Source of the DNA: Nocardia aurea | Lineage (GTDB): Bacteria; Actinomycetota; Actinomycetes; Mycobacteriales; Mycobacteriaceae | NCBI RefSeq assembly: GCF_003123685.1 | Contig: NZ_QCYJ01000021.1 | Span: 62,001-126,000, forward strand | DNA: 64,000 nt | Direction: 5' to 3' | Shown here: one piece after another, positions 40,075-48,500 of the stretch | How positions within the stretch are numbered: position 1 is the stretch's first letter | How the letters are laid out: every line of letters starts with the position of its first letter | The notes under the pieces: generated by a model | Told to the model about the DNA's origin: nothing | The model's input: only the letters and a program-made list of their open reading frames with translations | Databases searched by the model: none | Position numbers and translations under genes: made by a program

Positions 40075-40838
40075 CGGTTCGAACCCTCCTCGACGGTGAC
40101 GGTGCGCTTCTCGATCTGCTTGTTCTGCGTTCCGGTGTGCACGATGCGCTGCACGAACACGCCGGGCAGATGGACCTGCGCCGGATCGAGGGTGCCCGCG
40201 GGCACCAGATTCTCGACCTGGGCGATGGTGACGCGGCCCGCCATGGCGGCCAGCGGATTGAAGTTGAGCGCGGATTTCTCGAAGACCAGATTGCCCGCGG
40301 TATCGCCGACGGCGGCGTGCACGAGGGCGTAGTCGGCGGTGATACCCGTTTCCAGGACGTAGCTGTTTCCGCCGAAGGTGCGCGTCTCCTTGGGTGGGGA
40401 CGCCACCGCGATGGTGCCGTCGGCGGCATAGCGCCATGGCAGGCCACCGTCGGCGACCGGGGTGCCGACGCCGGCCGGGGTGTAGAAGGCCGGAATACCG
40501 GCGCCGCCCGCGCGCAGCCGTTCGGCCAGGGTGCCCTGCGGGGTGAGTTCCACTTCGAGTTCGCCGCTGAGGTACTGGCGCGCGAATTCCTTGTTCTCGC
40601 CGACATAGGAGGCGACCACGCGCCGAATGCGTCCGGCGGAGAGCAGAATGCCGAGACCGTGCTCGTCGACGCCGCAGTTGTTGGAGAATATCTCCAGATT
40701 GTTCACGCCGGATTCGGCGAGCGCTCGGATCAATTCGTCCGGGATACCGCACAGTCCGAAGCCGCCGACTGCGATAGATGTGTCGTTGCCGATATCCGCT
40801 ACGGCAGCGGCGGGGGTCGTGAAGACCGTGGCGCCCAT
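40071..40838 (-). CDS. scoA: 3-oxoacid CoA-transferase, subunit A
   Basis: A 255-residue alpha subunit with the CoA-binding signature [20 protein letters not shown] near residues 20-40, [41 protein letters not shown] and [21 protein letters not shown], all diagnostic of ScoA/PcaI. It forms the heterodimer or heterotetramer with subunit B, whose gene overlaps by four bases. The C-terminal 20 residues are an acidic/basic extension. The divergent IclR gene starts 177 bp away, with a perfect palindrome between. Confidence 0.91.
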   Translation of the reverse strand: MGATVFTTPAAAVADIGNDTSIAVGGFGLCGIPDELIRALAESGVNNLEIFSNNCGVDEHGLGILLSAGRIRRVVASYVGENKEFARQYLSGELEVELTPQGTLAERLRAGGAGIPAFYTPAGVGTPVADGGLPWRYAADGTIAVASPPKETRTFGGNSYVLETGITADYALVHAAVGDTAGNLVFEKSALNFNPLAAMAGRVTIAQVENLVPAGTLDPAQVHLPGVFVQRIVHTGTQNKQIEKRTVTVEEGSNR

Positions 40839-40879
40839 GTCGTTCCTTCCGGTCGCTTCGATGCGTCCATTCAGTGGTC

Positions 40880-40893
40880 ATCCCGATCGGGAT
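40880..40893. promoter_or_regulatory. Perfect palindrome between CoA-transferase operon and IclR gene
   Basis: ATCCCGATCGGGAT is a perfect 14-bp palindrome, 42 bp upstream of scoA and 123 bp upstream of the IclR start. It is a natural candidate operator for the adjacent regulator. Confidence 0.5.
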
Positions 40894-41015
40894 CTGTCGA
40901 TACTCAACCGCCAGCTTGACCGCATTTCAAGCGGAACGGTGGAGATAGGAGCACATTGTTCGCGACGTGGACGGCTCCGGTTCCAGCGTTCACTGAGTGG
41001 ACGTATGCTGACGCG

Positions 41016-41801
41016 GTGGACGATCAGCAGAAGCCGCAGGTGATCCGGCGGGCCACCGCGCTGTTGCGCGCGCTGGCCGCCGCGGAGCCCACGGGCGCGA
41101 CGACCTCGGAACTGGCGAGCGCCACCGGACTGGCCCGTCCGACGGTACACCGCCTGCTGACGACCCTGGCCGACGAAGGGCTCGCCGACCGCGACCACCG
41201 ATCCGGCAGGTGGTCGATCGGCCCGGAGCTGTATCTGCTCGGCTCGCTGGCCGCGAGCCGCTACGACATCGTCGACATCGCGCGGCCGGTATTGCGGGAT
41301 CTGGCCCGCACGACGGGGGAGAGCACCTTTCTTTCGGTACGTCGCGGCGACGAAACCGTCTGTGTGGCAGCCGAAGAGGGAAGTTTCCCGTTGCGTTCGC
41401 ACGTCCTGCACATCGGTATCCGACTGCCGCTGGGTGTGGCGTCGGCAGGGCTGGTCATCCTCGCGCATCTGGCGCCGCACGATGTCGCGGACTACCTCGA
41501 CCGGGTCGATCTCACCCGGGAGTGGGGCGAGCGCCATGCCCGGGACGCGGTGACCGAGCGGCTGGTGCGCACCAGGGAGACCGGCTACTCGCTGAACCCG
41601 GGACTGCTGGTCGAGGGCAGCTGGGGCATGGGCGCCGCGGTGTTCGACGACCGCGACGAGCCGGCGTGGGCGCTCAGTGTCACCGGGGTCGAGAGCCGTT
41701 TCGGCGTCGACCGCCGCTCCCACCTCGGTGATTTGCTGTTGCTGGAAGCGCACCGCCTGACCCGCGCGTTGCGGCAGCGCCATCCGGTGGGCGACACGTG
41801 A
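41016..41801 (+). CDS. IclR family transcriptional regulator
   Basis: A 261-residue regulator. The N-terminal winged HTH reads VIRRATALLRALAAAEPTGATTSELASATGLARPTVHRLLTTLADEGL. The effector domain has ESTFLSVRRGDETVCVAAEEGS, GVASAGLVILAHLAPHD and the closing GYSLNPGLLVEGSWGMGAAVFDD, typical of IclR proteins. I choose the GTG at 41016, 6 bases after a TATGCT -10 box (leaderless); a TTG at 40956 with a good AGGAG is the alternative. It is divergent from scoAB and likely controls it in response to a ketoacid or aromatic intermediate. Confidence 0.87.
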   Translation: MDDQQKPQVIRRATALLRALAAAEPTGATTSELASATGLARPTVHRLLTTLADEGLADRDHRSGRWSIGPELYLLGSLAASRYDIVDIARPVLRDLARTTGESTFLSVRRGDETVCVAAEEGSFPLRSHVLHIGIRLPLGVASAGLVILAHLAPHDVADYLDRVDLTREWGERHARDAVTERLVRTRETGYSLNPGLLVEGSWGMGAAVFDDRDEPAWALSVTGVESRFGVDRRSHLGDLLLLEAHRLTRALRQRHPVGDT

Positions 41802-41844
41802 GCGCTCGTCCGGAACGGGCGGGCGTTCGCGCGCCGGGCGCGGG

Positions 41845-42234
41845 TCAGCGCGGAATATCGAGGACGGCCGGGATGCCGGTCGCGGCGAGGGTTTCGGCGG
41901 TCACCGTGGCGAGATGACCGATCCATGCGGTCACCTCGTCCGGATCGGCGGCGAATCCGAGCATGGCCGAGGGGTGGAAGAGGGCGAGCGCGTCGCCGTC
42001 GTCGAGATGGAAGGTGATGTCGACGGCGGTGTCGCCCCTGGTCACCGTCACCGCGGTCACGGGCGGGTTCGCGAGATCGTGCGCGCGATGGAGCACCTGC
42101 GGGTCGGCGTCGTCGATGCGCACGGCCGAGATGTCGATGATATTGCGGTACAGCCATTTCCGATGGGAGTCGCGCGCGTCGTGAATGGCGAGGACGAGTT
42201 CGGGAAAGCGCACTTCGGCTACTCGGACGGACAT
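41845..42234 (-). CDS. Hypothetical protein
   Basis: A 129-residue protein I do not recognise. The ATG at 42234 starts MSVRVAEVRFPELVLAIHDARDSHRKWLYRNIIDISAVRI; longer in-frame readings upstream look non-coding. It has alternating strands in VTAVTVTRGDTAVDITFHLDDGDAL and a helical end (TAWIGHLATVTAETLAATG). No signal peptide or membrane segment is seen. It converges on the IclR gene with 43 bp between. Codon positions show the genome's normal G/C bias, which supports expression, but it is small and isolated. Confidence 0.55.
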   Translation of the reverse strand: MSVRVAEVRFPELVLAIHDARDSHRKWLYRNIIDISAVRIDDADPQVLHRAHDLANPPVTAVTVTRGDTAVDITFHLDDGDALALFHPSAMLGFAADPDEVTAWIGHLATVTAETLAATGIPAVLDIPR

Positions 42235-42661
42235 GGGTCGCGGTGTCACCGGTGGTCCCCGGCCGGCGCCGACGGCGCGGACCGGCGGTAGAGCACATGT
42301 GACTGTCTCATCCACCCACCCTAGGCATTCATCCCACCTGCGGTGTAGTCGGTCGGGCGACCGATTGTTCTGCCGGATATTACATGCGAACATCATTGTT
42401 TTTTCGAGGAGTTCCGCGGTCTTCGCTGGCCGGGCGGCCTCGGGCTGCTCGGCTGGGTCGCTGCCGGTGACGACCGGCAAACCGAACCTCGGCGAGCCCG
42501 CATCCATCTGGCGCTCCGCTCGGGAACGAATCTGGTTGCGAGTGCACCGTTGTGTGCCGACAGTGCACACGGGCTGCCCCGGCCCCGGTTTCGCACTAAC
42601 TTGAACGACTGACCGGTTTTGAAGGAAGGGTAGTGGTGACGGCTGCACGGGAGGTGGCGAG
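42235..42661. other. 427-base region before AraC gene
   Basis: No supported gene. An AT-rich patch with TTGTTTTTTC lies near 42397-42409. Near its right end are two direct AGTGCAC repeats (see separate entry). The promoter of the AraC gene presumably lies between 42560 and 42640. Confidence 0.4.
42541..42568 (+). promoter_or_regulatory. Two direct repeats spaced 21 bp (AraC-type half-sites)
   Basis: AGTGCAC occurs at 42541-42547 and 42562-42568, exactly 21 bp apart, i.e. two helical turns on one face, the spacing used by AraC-family proteins. The AraC-family gene starts 94 bp downstream, so autoregulation is plausible. Confidence 0.55.
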
Positions 42662-43672
42662 GTGGTAGTGGTGTTCCGGTCCGCGGACTACGCGCCGCAC
42701 GAGCGCGCGGACGCGACGCGGGTGGCCATGCAGGAACAGTCGGTGCCGTCCCGGGTGGTGTTGCAGGATCCGGACAAGATCGACTGTGTGATGGAGGTCT
42801 GGTCCTACGGCGAGGCCAGCATCTTCCGTAGCGATATGACCGGCTATCGACTGCTGCGTTCGTCGCGACAGGTGAAGGCGGGACCGGCCGAGGTGCTCGC
42901 CATCGCGGTGCAACTGAGCAGCGTCGGATACAACGAACAGTTCGGCGTGCAACAGGTACTGCCCGCGGGCGACCTGTTCGTGGTCGATCTCAACACGCCC
43001 TACGACTATCGGCTGCCCGGATTCGGGGCATCGACCTGCCTGCACGTGCCCATCGAAGCCGTCGGCCTGCCGTACGAGGTGGTCCGCGAGGCGGCGACGC
43101 GGTTGGCGGCCAGTCCGCTGCACACCCTGGTCACCGCCCACATCGGCGAACTCACGCGACAGGCCGAGCGCCTGTCGGCCGATCCGAGCGCGGCGGTGCT
43201 CGGCGACACCGGTATCGAACTCACCAGGGCGCTGCTGGCTTCGGCCTACGACATGGACTACGCGCGCGGCCTGATGGCCGAAGTGCTGCTGCCACGGGTG
43301 CGCGCCTATGTGCGCAGACATCTCAACGATCCCGAACTCACCCCGGCGCGGATCGCCCGGGTGCACGACATCTCCACCCGTCGCCTGTTCCGGCTCTGCG
43401 CCGAGGCCGGATTCAGTCTGGAGCAGTGGATCATCGCCGAACGGCTCATCGGCGCGCGCGAGGAACTCGCTCGCGACGCCGAATCGCCCGTCGCGGCGGT
43501 GGCGCGTCGTTGGGGTTTCGTCAACAACGCGCATTTCAGTCGCCGTTTCCGCGACATGTTCGGCTTGTCTCCGAGAGAGTGGCGCAGGATCGCGCAGCAG
43601 GAACGGTCGGTCGGCGCCGAGAGCAAACAACCGTGCGACGAGAGCCAGATCGGCCGTCCCGAACGGCGCTAA
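42662..43672 (+). CDS. AraC family transcriptional regulator
   Basis: A 336-residue regulator. The N-terminal 200 residues form an AraC-binding-like (cupin) domain (YGEASIFRSDMTGYRLLRSSRQVKAGP, then AGDLFVVDLNTPYDYRLPGFG). The C-terminal double HTH has VRAYVRRHLNDPELTPARIARVHDISTRRLFRLCAEAG and SPVAAVARRWGFVNNAHFSRRFRDMFGLSPREWRR, the signature of the second helix pair. The GTG at 42662 has a GGGAGGTGG upstream. It lies 59 bp before a codirectional alpha/beta hydrolase gene that it may activate. Two 21-bp-spaced repeats upstream suggest self-control. Confidence 0.88.
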   Translation: MVVVFRSADYAPHERADATRVAMQEQSVPSRVVLQDPDKIDCVMEVWSYGEASIFRSDMTGYRLLRSSRQVKAGPAEVLAIAVQLSSVGYNEQFGVQQVLPAGDLFVVDLNTPYDYRLPGFGASTCLHVPIEAVGLPYEVVREAATRLAASPLHTLVTAHIGELTRQAERLSADPSAAVLGDTGIELTRALLASAYDMDYARGLMAEVLLPRVRAYVRRHLNDPELTPARIARVHDISTRRLFRLCAEAGFSLEQWIIAERLIGAREELARDAESPVAAVARRWGFVNNAHFSRRFRDMFGLSPREWRRIAQQERSVGAESKQPCDESQIGRPERR

Positions 43673-43731
43673 CCTCGCGGCATCCGCCACCCCCGACCAC
43701 GGCGCCGACAGCGCCAGAGACGGAGACCGCC

Positions 43732-44565
43732 ATGACCGACGCCCCCGACACCATCGTCCTCGTCCACGGTCTGTGGATGACCCCGCGCAGCTGGGAGCAC
43801 TGGGTCGAGTACTACGGAGCCAAGGGCTACACCGTGGTCACCCCCGGCTATCCCGGCTTCGAGATCGAAGTGGAGGCATTGCGCGAAAACCCCACGCTGA
43901 TCGCCGATCTCACCGTCACCGAAACCGTGGATCATCTCGCCGCCGTGGTGGAGGCGCTGCCGACCGCGCCGATCATCATGGGGCATTCCTTCGGCGGCAC
44001 GCTCACGCAGCTGCTGGTCGACCGCGGTCTCGGCGTGGCCGCCGCCGCGATCGATTCCGCGCCGACCGAAGGCGTGCGGGTGACGCCGCCGTCGCAGGCG
44101 AAATCGCTGTTCCCGGTGCTCAAGAGTTTGTCGAACCGGCACAAGGCGGTGGGTTTCACGGCCGAGGAGTTCCACTACGCCTTCGCCAACACCATCGACG
44201 AGGCCGCCTCGCGCGTGGCCTACGACCGCTATCACATTCCGGCGCCGGGCAATTGGGTGTGGACCTACGGAGTCTTCGAGAATTTCCGGCCCGGCCATCA
44301 CGAGACCTGGGTCGACTACTCCCGCGACGACCGCGCCCCGCTGCTGTTCATCGGCGGCGGCGAGGACCACATCATGCCGCCGTCGGTGAACAAGTCGAAC
44401 GCCAAGCTATATCACAAGTCGAAGGCCGTCACCGAGTACCACGAGTTCCCCGGGCGTTCGCACTGGATCTGCGCGGAACCCGGCTGGCAGGAGGTCGCCG
44501 ATTACGCGCTGGAATGGGCGCTGGCGCAGGCCGCGCGGGCCGTGCGGGAACCGGCGGGTGACTGA
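43732..44565 (+). CDS. Alpha/beta hydrolase
   Basis: A 277-residue hydrolase. The start is compact: TIVLVHGLWMTPRSWEHWVEYYGAKGYTVVTPGYPG (oxyanion hole at HGLW). The nucleophile elbow is IIMGHSFGGTLTQLL, the acid probably lies in LLFIGGGEDHIMPP and the catalytic His in FPGRSHWICAEPGW. No signal peptide. This group includes esterases of Rv-type families found next to regulators in mycolata. The ATG at 43732 has a good GGAG upstream. It sits between two AraC-family genes, suggesting inducible expression. Substrate unknown. Confidence 0.88.
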   Translation: MTDAPDTIVLVHGLWMTPRSWEHWVEYYGAKGYTVVTPGYPGFEIEVEALRENPTLIADLTVTETVDHLAAVVEALPTAPIIMGHSFGGTLTQLLVDRGLGVAAAAIDSAPTEGVRVTPPSQAKSLFPVLKSLSNRHKAVGFTAEEFHYAFANTIDEAASRVAYDRYHIPAPGNWVWTYGVFENFRPGHHETWVDYSRDDRAPLLFIGGGEDHIMPPSVNKSNAKLYHKSKAVTEYHEFPGRSHWICAEPGWQEVADYALEWALAQAARAVREPAGD

Positions 44566-44632
44566 GCGGTCGGTATTCGAGCCGTCCGCCGCGTAGACTC
44601 CGAAATCCGCGACCCCGGCGGCGGAGAACACG

Positions 44633-45592
44633 ATGGCACTACTTCTGGATGTCTCGAAGGCGCGGCCCTACGATCCGGCCGCGCTGCGGGCGGCGCTGCG
44701 CGAAGCCGGACTTCCCGACACCGTCTCGGTCACCCCGCTGCCGCGGACATCGCCGCGTATTCGACTGCACCAGTGGGATCTCGGTGACGGCACCGCGCTG
44801 ATGCGACTGGAGAGCACCGGTATCGCCGCTGCCCGCACGGCGGTCCGCGGTGGGGCGGCGCCGGTCGCGCGCATGGCGGTAGCGGTGCTCTCACCCGGCG
44901 ACTGGACCCTCACCCATCAGGGCACGGTGATCGGTCCGAGTCCCGGCGAGCCGACGCTGGTCGCCGTCGATCACGCGACCCCGTTCGATTTCCGCCGCGG
45001 TGGCACCGGGACGGTGCTGGTCGTGCATTTCGACTGCGCGCGTCTCATGCTCTCGGACCGGACAACGGCCAGGGCGGTCCGTGGTCTGCGTCCGGACAAC
45101 GCCCTGTACGACCTCGTCCGCACCTATCTGCCGCAACTCGCCACCGTGGCGAGTACCAGCGCCGAGATGCTGCCCGAACTGAACACCACGACGATCGACC
45201 TCATCCGGGCACTGCTCGTGAACGCCGCCGAGGCGGCCGAAAGCGCCCCCGAACCGGACATGATCGCTCGGATCCGCCGCTTCGTCGAGGACAATCTGGA
45301 CGATCCGGCCCTGTGCGCCGACAGCATCGCCGTCGCGCACAGCATCTCCACGCGCCAGCTCTACAAGCTGTGGTCGCGCACCGGAATCGGCCTGTCCGAC
45401 TTCGTGATCGGTAGAAGGCTCGAACGCGCGCGCGTCACACTGCGCACCCACCGGCACCTCACCATCGCCGCGGTGGCTCGCCGGCACGGGTTCAACGACG
45501 CCACGCATTTCACGCACCGTTTCCGTGCCGCCTACTCCGCCACGCCGTCCGAGTGGCGCAACGCGGAGATCACCGCCGTCTCGGGGCAGTGA
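44633..45592 (+). CDS. AraC family transcriptional regulator
   Basis: A 319-residue regulator, second AraC-type gene in this stretch. The N-terminal half has a cupin-like sensor (GDWTLTHQGTVIGPSPGEPTLVAVDHATPFDFRRGGTG in two strands). The C-terminal HTH pair has IRRFVEDNLDDPALCADSIAVAHSISTRQLYKLWSRTG and TIAAVARRHGFNDATHFTHRFRAAYSATPSEWR. ATG at 44633 follows GGAG by 6 bases. The last seven codons and the stop lie inside the first copy of a 24-bp tandem repeat (45575-45670). It is codirectional with, and 166 bp upstream of, a secreted hydrolase gene. Confidence 0.87.
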   Translation: MALLLDVSKARPYDPAALRAALREAGLPDTVSVTPLPRTSPRIRLHQWDLGDGTALMRLESTGIAAARTAVRGGAAPVARMAVAVLSPGDWTLTHQGTVIGPSPGEPTLVAVDHATPFDFRRGGTGTVLVVHFDCARLMLSDRTTARAVRGLRPDNALYDLVRTYLPQLATVASTSAEMLPELNTTTIDLIRALLVNAAEAAESAPEPDMIARIRRFVEDNLDDPALCADSIAVAHSISTRQLYKLWSRTGIGLSDFVIGRRLERARVTLRTHRHLTIAAVARRHGFNDATHFTHRFRAAYSATPSEWRNAEITAVSGQ

Positions 45593-45670
45593 GTATCGGC
45601 CGTCTCGGTGCGGTGAGAACCAGCCGTCTCGGCGCAGTGAGTACCGGCCGTCTCGGCGCGCTGAGCAAAA
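45575..45670 (+). repeat. Four in-frame 24-bp repeats spanning the AraC stop codon
   Basis: Units start at 45575, 45599, 45623 and 45647 with consensus GCCGTCTCGGNGCNGTGAG. In the gene's frame each encodes AVS-x-(Q/R)-stop: SGQ-stop, SVR-stop, SAQ-stop and SAR-stop. The stop of every copy is TGA. Only the first copy is inside the gene. Confidence 0.9.
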
Positions 45671-45757
45671 AACCGTGCTCGCGTAGCCAGTTCGATGTGG
45701 GCACGCGTTCCTAGAGTCGGCGCGAGGGCTCTCACACACTCGAACCACGGAGGATCC

Positions 45758-46585
45758 ATGAACTTCCGAAGAACGGCTCGCCGCCGACTTCGCACGGCCG
45801 CGACCCTGGTCGCTTCCGTCCTGACGCTCGCCGGACTCGCCGCCGCACCCGCCAACGCGGCTCCCGTGCCGACGGTCGTGCTGGTGCACGGCGCCTTCGC
45901 CGATGCCAGCGGCTGGACCGATGTGGCCGCGCAGTTGTCCGCGAGCGGCTACCCGGTCCGCACCTTCGACAACCCGCTGCGCAGTCCGGCGGGCGACGCG
46001 TCCCGGCTCACCGAATTCCTGGCCGATATCAAGGGCCCGATCGTGCTGGTCGGCCATTCCTACGGTGGTGCGGTGATCACCAACACCCATGATTCCGATG
46101 TGCGCGCCAATGTCTACATCGCCGCCTTCGCGCCTGCGGAGGGCGAATTCGTCCAGGGTCTGCTGAACCCGGTCACCTATCCGGGCAGCCGGTTGCTGCC
46201 GCCGGCGTTGCAGCTCACCTCCGTGCCGGACGGGGCGAGCCCGGTGGGGGCCAATGTCGACGGCTACATCGCCGAGGAGTACTTCCACGAGGTGTTCTGC
46301 CAGGACGTGTCGGCGGCGGTGGCCGCCGATATGTACGCCCACCAGAAGTCGGCGGCGCTGGCGGCCAATCTCGAGCCGAGCGGCGCACCGTCCTGGGCCG
46401 ACACCCCGAGCTGGTACCTGATCTCCCAGCAGGACCGGGTGATCCCGCCCGCACTCCAGAAGATGATGGCCGGACGCGCCGCGCCAGGCCGCACCAGCGA
46501 GGTCGACGCCTCCCACGTGTCGCTGGTGTCGCAACCAGGCCGGGTCGCCGACGTGGTGCGCGCGGCCATCACCGCGACCTCGTGA
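45758..46585 (+). CDS. Secreted alpha/beta hydrolase
   Basis: A 275-residue exported hydrolase. The ATG at 45758 has GGAGG just upstream and starts a signal peptide with a double-Arg basic region (MNFRRTARRRLRTAATLVAS) and cleavage near ANAAP; this could be Tat or Sec. The mature part begins PTVVLVHGAFADASGWTDVAAQL, with nucleophile in IVLVGHSYGGAVITN, acid in YLISQQDRVIPPA and His in VDASHVSLVSQPG. The pattern matches small extracellular esterases/haloperoxidase-like hydrolases. It ends at a hairpin terminator. Substrate unknown. Confidence 0.88.
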   Translation: MNFRRTARRRLRTAATLVASVLTLAGLAAAPANAAPVPTVVLVHGAFADASGWTDVAAQLSASGYPVRTFDNPLRSPAGDASRLTEFLADIKGPIVLVGHSYGGAVITNTHDSDVRANVYIAAFAPAEGEFVQGLLNPVTYPGSRLLPPALQLTSVPDGASPVGANVDGYIAEEYFHEVFCQDVSAAVAADMYAHQKSAALAANLEPSGAPSWADTPSWYLISQQDRVIPPALQKMMAGRAAPGRTSEVDASHVSLVSQPGRVADVVRAAITATS

Positions 46586-46588
46586 CTC

Positions 46589-46628
46589 CGGCGGGTACCG
46601 GACCCGGCAGGTGTCCGGTACCCCGCCG
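46589..46628 (+). terminator. Hairpin terminator
   Basis: A 15-bp stem (CGGCGGGTACCGGAC with its complement, one bulged C) with a 9-base loop starts 3 bp after the secreted hydrolase stop. Confidence 0.75.
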
Positions 46629-46641
46629 TGCCGATGCCGTA

Positions 46642-46667
46642 TTGATCAGTTGCCGGATTGATCAGTT
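46642..46667. repeat. Direct repeat upstream of DUF1801 gene
   Basis: TTGATCAGTT occurs at 46642-46651 and 46658-46667, 16 bp apart. Each contains the palindrome TGATCA. It lies 78 bp upstream of the next gene and could be a regulator binding site. Confidence 0.4.
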
Positions 46668-46744
46668 TCGAAGAAGCCCGCGGCCGTCCCGGCTTCCTAC
46701 GATGAGAGTCGTTCACATCGACTCCGGTAGGGAAGGAAACGGCA

Positions 46745-47218
46745 ATGGCCGAAGCGCAGAAGACCACCCGGGCAGCCGCGCGGAAGAAGTCCGCCGTCGG
46801 GTTCTCCGACGAGGAGAAGGCCGCGATGAAGGAGCACGCGCAGGAGCTGAAGACGGCCGCGCGCCGCGGCTCGCGCGCGTCCAAGGCCAACGGCGAAGCC
46901 GACGTGGTCGCCAAGATCGCCGAGATGGCGGCCCCCGACCGCGCCATGGCGGAGAGAATCCACGCCATCGTCGGCGCGGGCGCTCCCGAACTCACTCCGA
47001 AACTCTGGTACGGCATGCCCGCCTATGCCAAGGAGGGCAAGGTCGTCCTGTTCTTCCAGAGCGCCGAGAAATTCAAGGCGCGATACGCCACCCTCGGCTT
47101 CAACGACATCGCCGCCCTCGACGACGGCACCATGTGGCCCACCGCCTTCGCTCTGACGAAACTCACCCCCGCCGTCGAGGCCAGGATCACCGAACTGGTG
47201 CGGAAGGCGGCGGGCTGA
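46745..47218 (+). CDS. DUF1801 (YdhG-like) protein
   Basis: A 157-residue cytoplasmic protein. Residues 1-60 are a Lys/Ala-rich, probably disordered N-terminal arm (AEAQKTTRAAARKKSAVGFSDEEKAAMKEHAQ). The rest matches the DUF1801 pattern: IAEMAAPDRAMAERIHAIVGAGAPELTPKLWYGMPAYAKEGKVVLFFQSAEKFKARYATLGF (in three motifs around the Trp-Tyr-Gly). In other bacteria such proteins relate to iron chaperone-like (frataxin-fold) domains, but a role is unproven. ATG at 46745 follows AAGGAAACGG. It converges with the ArsR gene, 12 bp apart. Confidence 0.83.
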   Translation: MAEAQKTTRAAARKKSAVGFSDEEKAAMKEHAQELKTAARRGSRASKANGEADVVAKIAEMAAPDRAMAERIHAIVGAGAPELTPKLWYGMPAYAKEGKVVLFFQSAEKFKARYATLGFNDIAALDDGTMWPTAFALTKLTPAVEARITELVRKAAG

Positions 47219-47230
47219 GTCCGGGTTCGT

Positions 47231-47581
47231 TCAGTGCGCCGATTCCTGGACCAACACGGGTTCCTCGAGCGATTCGGCCTGTCCGGCAACGACATTGGTC
47301 AGGATCGCACGTGCCACGCGCAGCAGTTCGGCCACCTGCGGCGAGGTCAGGGCGTAGGTCACCGACAGGCCCTCCCGTCGCGCGGTGACCAATCCGGTGC
47401 GCCGCAGTACGGCCAGTTGCTGCGACAGATTCGCGGGTTCTATCCCGACCTCGGGCAGCATTTCGGACACCGCGTGGTCACGTTCGCTCAGCAATTCCAG
47501 AACCCGTATTCGCACCGGATGTCCGAGTGTTTTGAAGAAATCCGCTTTCATTCGGTACAGCGGCTGTCGCGCACCACCCAC
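47231..47581 (-). CDS. ArsR family transcriptional regulator
   Basis: A 116-residue winged-helix repressor. The GTG at 47581 is preferred because GGAGG lies 5 bases upstream and it yields GGARQPLYRMKADFFKTLGHPVRIRVLELLSERDHAVSEML, the usual start; the frame continues upstream without a ribosome site. The recognition helix is PANLSQQLAVLRRTGLV. No cysteine metal motif (CxC) is visible, so it may sense something other than arsenic-type metals. The C-terminal tail after LRVARAILTNVVAGQ is acidic. Its operon partners are not evident. Confidence 0.87.
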   Translation of the reverse strand: MGGARQPLYRMKADFFKTLGHPVRIRVLELLSERDHAVSEMLPEVGIEPANLSQQLAVLRRTGLVTARREGLSVTYALTSPQVAELLRVARAILTNVVAGQAESLEEPVLVQESAH

Positions 47582-47899
47582 GAAAACCTCCGACCCCGCA
47601 CACGGCGTAACCAAATATCTTTCCGATCCCGATGACTCGACTGTCCGTCGGCACCGACAGACCCGCGGCACGGCTCGTTCCGTGGGGATTCGCGGATGCG
47701 ACGGTTGTTCGCCGGGTGGACCTCCGAATCGGATCCGGTACACCGGCGAACGGCCGAGCGCTGATGGAGATTACCATCGGGCATATCGATCCCGGTGGGG
47801 ATTCCGGCGCTCCGGTGCGACAGCGAATGTCGGGCTCGGGATGATTCTTCCGATGCGCGGATCGCGTGCCGAAAGAATCATACCGACCGGTCAAAAGAT
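47582..47899. other. 318-base intergenic region
   Basis: No supported gene. It lies upstream of the ArsR gene on one side and after the roadblock gene on the other. I see no clear promoter or repeat. Confidence 0.35.
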
Positions 47900-48262
47900 T
47901 CAGATTTCGAGTTCTGCCTCGATATCTTTGAGCCGGTGCCGCGCCATCGCCAGATTGCCGCGCGACCGGTCGAGTGCGAGATAGAGGAAAAGGCCCTTGG
48001 CCCGGCGGCTGCGCGTCGGCCGGATCAGATGGTATTGGGTCGCGAGGGTGATGAGCACATCATCGATCTCCTCGCTCAGCCCCAACTGCTCGATGGTGCG
48101 CATCTTCGCGCGGATCACCTCGGTATTACCCGCTGACGCGACCTCGAGGTCGAAGGACTTCGATCCGCCGAGCACGCCGAGCGGCATCCCGCTGCCGTAG
48201 TCGACGACGGCGGCCCCGATGGCACCGTCCAGCATCATCATGTCCTTCAACGCAACTTCCAT
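47900..48262 (-). CDS. Roadblock/LC7-like domain protein
   Basis: A 120-residue protein with a longin/roadblock fold pattern: ALKDMMMLDGAIGAAVVDYGSGMPLGVLGGSKSFDLEVASAGNTEVIRAKMRTIEQL (first helix, GxxxG strand turn, long helix), then a DDVLITLATQYHLIRP strand. Such proteins partner small GTPases and occur in conservon (cvn) operons with a P450; here a lone P450 lies 4 kb away but no GTPase or kinase is near. The ATG at 48262 has no ideal ribosome site; a TTG at 48271 with GGAAAG upstream is an alternative start. Confidence 0.72.
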   Translation of the reverse strand: MEVALKDMMMLDGAIGAAVVDYGSGMPLGVLGGSKSFDLEVASAGNTEVIRAKMRTIEQLGLSEEIDDVLITLATQYHLIRPTRSRRAKGLFLYLALDRSRGNLAMARHRLKDIEAELEI

Positions 48263-48500
48263 GTCCGCCAAGGTCTTTCCTCTCTCCCGCGGTACGAACG
48301 GCTTCGTGCGGGCCGACGCTACCGAGAAAGGGGCGGGATGAGGGGAGATCGGTGAAGAATTCCGCAAGGTATGCAATTAACAAGTTGTGCAATCAGATCG
48401 GCGTCGTCACAGGTCGCGGCGCGATCGACCGCACCGCCGGGTGGCGTCGCCTCGCCGACGGGGCGTCAAGCCCACTGAACGTCAAGTGTGAATCCGTCGA

